A stretch of DNA of 36,654 nucleotides, taken from Ignavibacteria bacterium UBA2373 (GTDB lineage: Bacteria; Bacteroidota; Ignavibacteria; Kapaibacteriales; UBA961). The notes beneath the pieces are model-generated. The model saw only the letters and a list, made by a program, of their open reading frames with translations, was not told the origin of the DNA and did no database searches. Within the stretch, counting starts at the first letter, position 1; every line of letters starts with the position of its first letter. Positions 34,701 through 36,654 of the stretch are shown one piece after another. A program made the position numbers and the translations under genes. Where the stretch lies: the NCBI GenBank assembly GCA_002344005.1, contig DDTD01000007.1, positions 1-36,654 of the forward strand. Direction: 5' to 3'.

Positions 34701-35871
34701 AGCCTTTGCGCTGCCATTGATGGATGATACTCCCTTTAACAGCCACTAAAGAATTATTGATATTCCTGACTTCAAGTCCTTGTGATGTAAAGAGTAAAGA
34801 ATCCGAAGAAAACGGTATTTTTCCTTTCAATTGCCCCTTAATACTGCAATAATTATCGCATACTTGAGGTATTGTCAAATCAAAGTAATGTTCACCAATT
34901 CTTACCGTTCGGAAACTTCGTCTATATGATTGTTTACCATTACCCAAACTGTCATTATCAGAAAATGTCGTGGATTCGTTCCAAACACCACCGCTGGAGC
35001 TGCTACCACCATTATTATCAAAGAATTGTTGTGATGATTTAAGAGTAAATCTGTGTATCTCACTTTTACCATTATTACGCGTTGCAGGCGCACCATTACC
35101 TTGAAGTGCTTGCACTTGCCAAACAAACCCTATAGCACCGGCATACGTTGAAAAGCCCAAAGCAGATGCCGGATACATATATGTTGTTGATGTAATCCTT
35201 TTGTTTTCATGGATTGCAGGGTTATTATCAATAGCAAATCTATCATTCTGTCCTTCAAAAACAGGACATATCTTTATACTGTAATACAAAGAATTAACTG
35301 TGGTTGTTATCACGGGTGTCCATGAAAAAACGGGTAAAAGCACTTTGTCTATAGACTGTTGATGCTGAGGAGCAATAAGTGTGGGTGGATCAGGTATAGT
35401 CACAGAGAAAAAGCGACATAAATCACCCAATTCACCTATAGGCACGCCGCGTTCATCAAATAAGGTAACACAAAAATCATAACTACCCTCAGGGATTGTA
35501 TTTGTGGTAATAACTTGTGTTCGAATCGAAGCATCAAAAAGACTCGAATTTTCATTGATGATCTGACTACCGAATCTTGTAATAGTGCTAGGTCCTTCCG
35601 GTATGGTGAAGCGTGGAACTGCCGGATGAGTATTATCGGATTGGGCAAGTATTTTACCTGATGATGCATCTTTAAGAATATAACCAATAAAGCAATTTGG
35701 TTTTGCCGATGCTCCCGCTTGATTCACAATAATTACTTGAATGAGAGAGCGGTCTCTTTGCCATTCCGTCAAGGATGACGGCATAGGATTGCGAGTCACC
35801 ACAGTCATGACTTGTGCAGATACCGACAAACATATACAACTAAGAACAGCAATGTATAGAAGATATTTCAT
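31753..35871 (-). CDS. Giant exported TANFOR-like protein
   Basis: A 1372-residue protein from ATG 35871, chosen because it begins a good signal peptide ending in SVSAQ (residues 16-20); the frame is open 23 codons higher without signal features. Residues ~20-290 resemble the TANFOR region of Bacteroidota proteins: PEGSYDFCVTLFDERG, LCRFFSVTIPDPPTLIAP, FSWTPV, then IGFVWQVQAL. The remaining ~1000 residues are rich in beta-strand patterns with repeated FSG/LxG/SLRG strands and few cysteines. They resemble no family I recognise, and no sorting domain is seen at the C-terminus. It may be an outer-surface scaffold or adhesin. It overlaps the Fn3 gene start as TAATG. Confidence 0.8.
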   Translation of the reverse strand: MKYLLYIAVLSCICLSVSAQVMTVVTRNPMPSSLTEWQRDRSLIQVIIVNQAGASAKPNCFIGYILKDASSGKILAQSDNTHPAVPRFTIPEGPSTITRFGSQIINENSSLFDASIRTQVITTNTIPEGSYDFCVTLFDERGVPIGELGDLCRFFSVTIPDPPTLIAPQHQQSIDKVLLPVFSWTPVITTTVNSLYYSIKICPVFEGQNDRFAIDNNPAIHENKRITSTTYMYPASALGFSTYAGAIGFVWQVQALQGNGAPATRNNGKSEIHRFTLKSSQQFFDNNGGSSSSGGVWNESTTFSDNDSLGNGKQSYRRSFRTVRIGEHYFDLTIPQVCDNYCSIKGQLKGKIPFSSDSLLFTSQGLEVRNINNSLVAVKGSIIHQWQRKGFTFKAITVVPKTIVVSQVGNMIDGELSIDWSVLGLRGNNDKLPFKAQWNDEGVLQFSNISQQRFYIENKENNCLYLQLDTVVTSLKFSPSFTLFSHAKASFHLQCTPDGIIKSLGTVTLPLDEPNPENLLFTLPIAEEIFALTTTPLTISGKELLIDFSTDVNFSGISVQPQCAALRATNPVWKGIILPEAKVNCILDTKRITFMAKDVILDVSSSLKASFMAASPVLQKTMIGEFTVSVDSAYIALCNNNPLEARFTTSFLLHESGYSIPSSWNIFKQLPLSLYFDGAWKLFGHSNLSNAILEFGGFSQLVLSGAQVRLSKGKYIIDFFSNKVRYSSQVKNLIPFPNFSLSNGNVKMEEGHWKQLPQRFSTLFDKYSVDISEVGLGYDNERFWLGISAELLPPDEAGLTPIPLYKVQVYDGVERKIYSENRISFLRIGGYISSEISLGFKYVESVKDYALTGNGSLTVPWLSRKLPAQFIYGSHGELQFWHLLATEQEDKPVAFLQNCEISALELNLGWNVKKDVITSDQIRTVLLNGGTISSITVPSIGETALYCYGTMLIGEYKAQSFRVLLSLEQSIGTKKGLLGATIQANGEIVIYPHFGFASGTINTQWSSMQKPRELSLLGEVTLTLPEIRTTNIHIQCSQTSSIKGLLGPFNGVIRGISAQNENSMSILQCSQSYWQFSPASLTLRGKFTAFAGISGIPEGQIRPISLIQITTPQMVCLESKVETKDNSTIFNLRFGRNTSRLFASFDALPCLSNVGLLSFSSVKDAITIENDIVTLKTKELGSACDSRTFINVPGSMRTVTGLQFKNSEELVSLRLGDKLLSIPRFLASKPEISGVIDAEYLQKHLRFTLGESGELHCDDKSGSNNSILKKNSVYNLAASLEHNGELINKGHLLPKGTRIFVSILTNENGKEQSYNYPLTLKSPLKTNSVIHLHTLSDKSKGLKVVKMRVQLVDFEESDIVDNCVSDGTSSCE

Positions 35872-36024
35872 GAAGATACACGAACTTTTTACGTGAATGA
35901 ATGACCGATAAAAACTTTGGCGTTCAATGTTGCCGCACAAAGGATTTATCCAACACCCACTATACCGTCATAACAGTCATTTTGTTCCATTTTTTCAACA
36001 TAAATGTCCAAATCGTACGATGGG

Positions 36025-36056
36025 TTGGTCAAAATCGCTTTTTCAGACTAATTTTG
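36025..36056 (+). promoter_or_regulatory. Promoter of the A-type Fe-S carrier gene
   Basis: TTG at 36025-36027, 21 bases, then TAATTTTG at 36049-36056 matches the TTG-N19/21-TAnnTTTG pattern. The predicted leader before ATG 36121 is about 58 bases. Confidence 0.6.
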
Positions 36057-36120
36057 CAATCAAATTACGGTTAAAACGTGATTCGGCGTGTATTTCAAAC
36101 ACAACATAAGGATTACTTAT

Positions 36121-36528
36121 ATGGCAGATACAATGATTCTTTCTACTGAACCGGAATTCGTCAGTCTTTCGACGGAAATCCAAGGTGCGGACGAAAATGA
36201 CAATATTCGCATCACCGCAAAAGCATTGCGCGAAGTGCATAATATCAAAGCTCAAAACACTATCCCCGATGATTATGGATTGCGCGTTGGTGTTAAAGGC
36301 GGCGGATGCTCCGGTATGTCCTATACGCTTGGCTTTGATGCTGCGGCAAAAGAGAACGATAAAGTTATGGATGCAAATGGCGTAAAAGTCTTTATTGACC
36401 CGAAAAGCATTTTTTACCTTATGGGCGTTACCTTGGATTACTCCGATGGGCTTATGGGACGCGGCTTTACATTCAATAACCCAAATGCAACAAAAACATG
36501 TGGTTGTGGCAGTTCATTCGGTGTATAA
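36121..36528 (+). CDS. A-type iron-sulfur cluster carrier (IscA/SufA/ErpA family)
   Basis: HesB/IscA-family Fe-S carrier of 135 residues that accepts or transfers clusters to target enzymes. The three conserved cysteines are present: Cys63 in KGGGCSGMSY and Cys127/Cys129 in KTCGCGSSF. The C-terminal half (YLMGVTLDYSDGLMGRGFTFNNPNA) is typical. An N-terminal extension of about 25 residues precedes the core. ATG 36121 is preceded by aaggat and follows a good promoter; the frame is open 11 codons higher, without support. Which of IscA, SufA or ErpA it corresponds to cannot be decided from the sequence alone. Next downstream is a tRNA with its own promoter. Confidence 0.94.
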   Translation: MADTMILSTEPEFVSLSTEIQGADENDNIRITAKALREVHNIKAQNTIPDDYGLRVGVKGGGCSGMSYTLGFDAAAKENDKVMDANGVKVFIDPKSIFYLMGVTLDYSDGLMGRGFTFNNPNATKTCGCGSSFGV

Positions 36529-36574
36529 CTGTTTTCACAAATACTTGACATATAACAAATTTTCATCTTTATAC

Positions 36575-36604
36575 TTGTCAATTTCAAAAATACCACTATT
36601 TTTG
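36575..36604 (+). promoter_or_regulatory. Promoter of the tRNA gene
   Basis: TTG at 36575-36577, 19 bases, then TATTTTTG at 36597-36604. The elements and spacing are identical to the ffh promoter. The predicted start is near 36611, about 17 bases before the tRNA. Confidence 0.75.
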
Positions 36605-36627
36605 CGCTCCCTTTAACGAGGTGGCAT

Positions 36628-36654
36628 GACCCCGTAGCTCAGCGGTAGAGCATC
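36628..36654 (+). tRNA. Partial tRNA, 5' end only
   Basis: The acceptor strand GACCCCG (36628-36634), TA at positions 8-9 and a D-arm GCTC-AGCGGTA-GAGC (36637-36651) are a clear tRNA 5' half. The window ends before the anticodon, so the amino acid cannot be assigned. Confidence 0.88.

Noticed and set aside
1..36654. CRISPR array, prophage, insertion sequence, integron or toxin-antitoxin pair
   Set aside because: No regularly spaced short repeats with unique spacers, no transposase, integrase or phage structural genes and no small paired toxin-like genes were seen; the repeats found are all coding.

Overview
The window looks like a chromosome segment of a low-GC member of the Bacteroidota/Chlorobiota (FCB) group. 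The evidence is several exported proteins with type IX secretion (T9SS) C-terminal sorting domains, a PorZ-like T9SS component, signal peptides that nearly all end in Ala|Gln (the Bacteroidetes 'Q-rule'), promoters of the form TTG-N19/21-TAnnTTTG, and mostly absent Shine-Dalgarno sequences. An Ignavibacteria/Kapabacteria-like lineage would fit, but that placement is inference. No phage, insertion sequence, CRISPR array or integron was seen.

Layout. (1) 10-6594, minus strand: umuD-umuC translesion polymerase genes, then two large T9SS cargo proteins (an IgGFc-binding-domain/Ig-like protein and a 13-repeat Asp-box propeller) that share an almost identical sorting-domain DNA segment. (2) 6595-7094: gene-free divergent promoter region holding a candidate SOS operator. 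(3) 7095-10384, plus strand: nuoF (complex I FMN/NADH subunit), nadD and a multispanning DUF1624/acyltransferase-like protein, with a terminator between nuoF and nadD. (4) 10497-12260, minus: J-domain protein, membrane-anchored rhodanese and alpha/beta hydrolase operon. (5) 12414-15175, plus: ffh, rpsP and an unassigned transglutaminase-like protein. (6) 15181-22552, minus: choice-of-anchor-D T9SS protein, outer-membrane-like protein, DUF1573 protein, PorZ-like protein, ruvX and a LolD-type ATPase, the last three joined by ATGA overlaps. (7) 22539-28580, minus: class II glutamine amidotransferase, then nuoL-nuoM-nuoN, ended by a strong terminator that lies inside the 5' end of the next reading frame. 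(8) 28818-29507, minus: a CADD-family protein, probably a self-sacrificing p-aminobenzoate synthase. (9) 29744-35871, minus: a 1372-residue TANFOR-like exported protein translationally coupled to a fibronectin type III protein. (10) 36121-36654, plus: an A-type iron-sulfur carrier and the first 27 bases of a tRNA.

Three themes run through the window: core functions (complex I proton-pumping arm, SRP, S16, NAD and folate precursor synthesis, Fe-S assembly, one tRNA), an SOS mutagenesis cassette, and a large investment in surface and secreted proteins with T9SS machinery. The best candidates for less-described biology are the CADD protein, the TANFOR/Fn3 pair, the homogenised sorting-domain repeats, the terminator inside a signal-peptide-coding region and the tandem operator before umuD.
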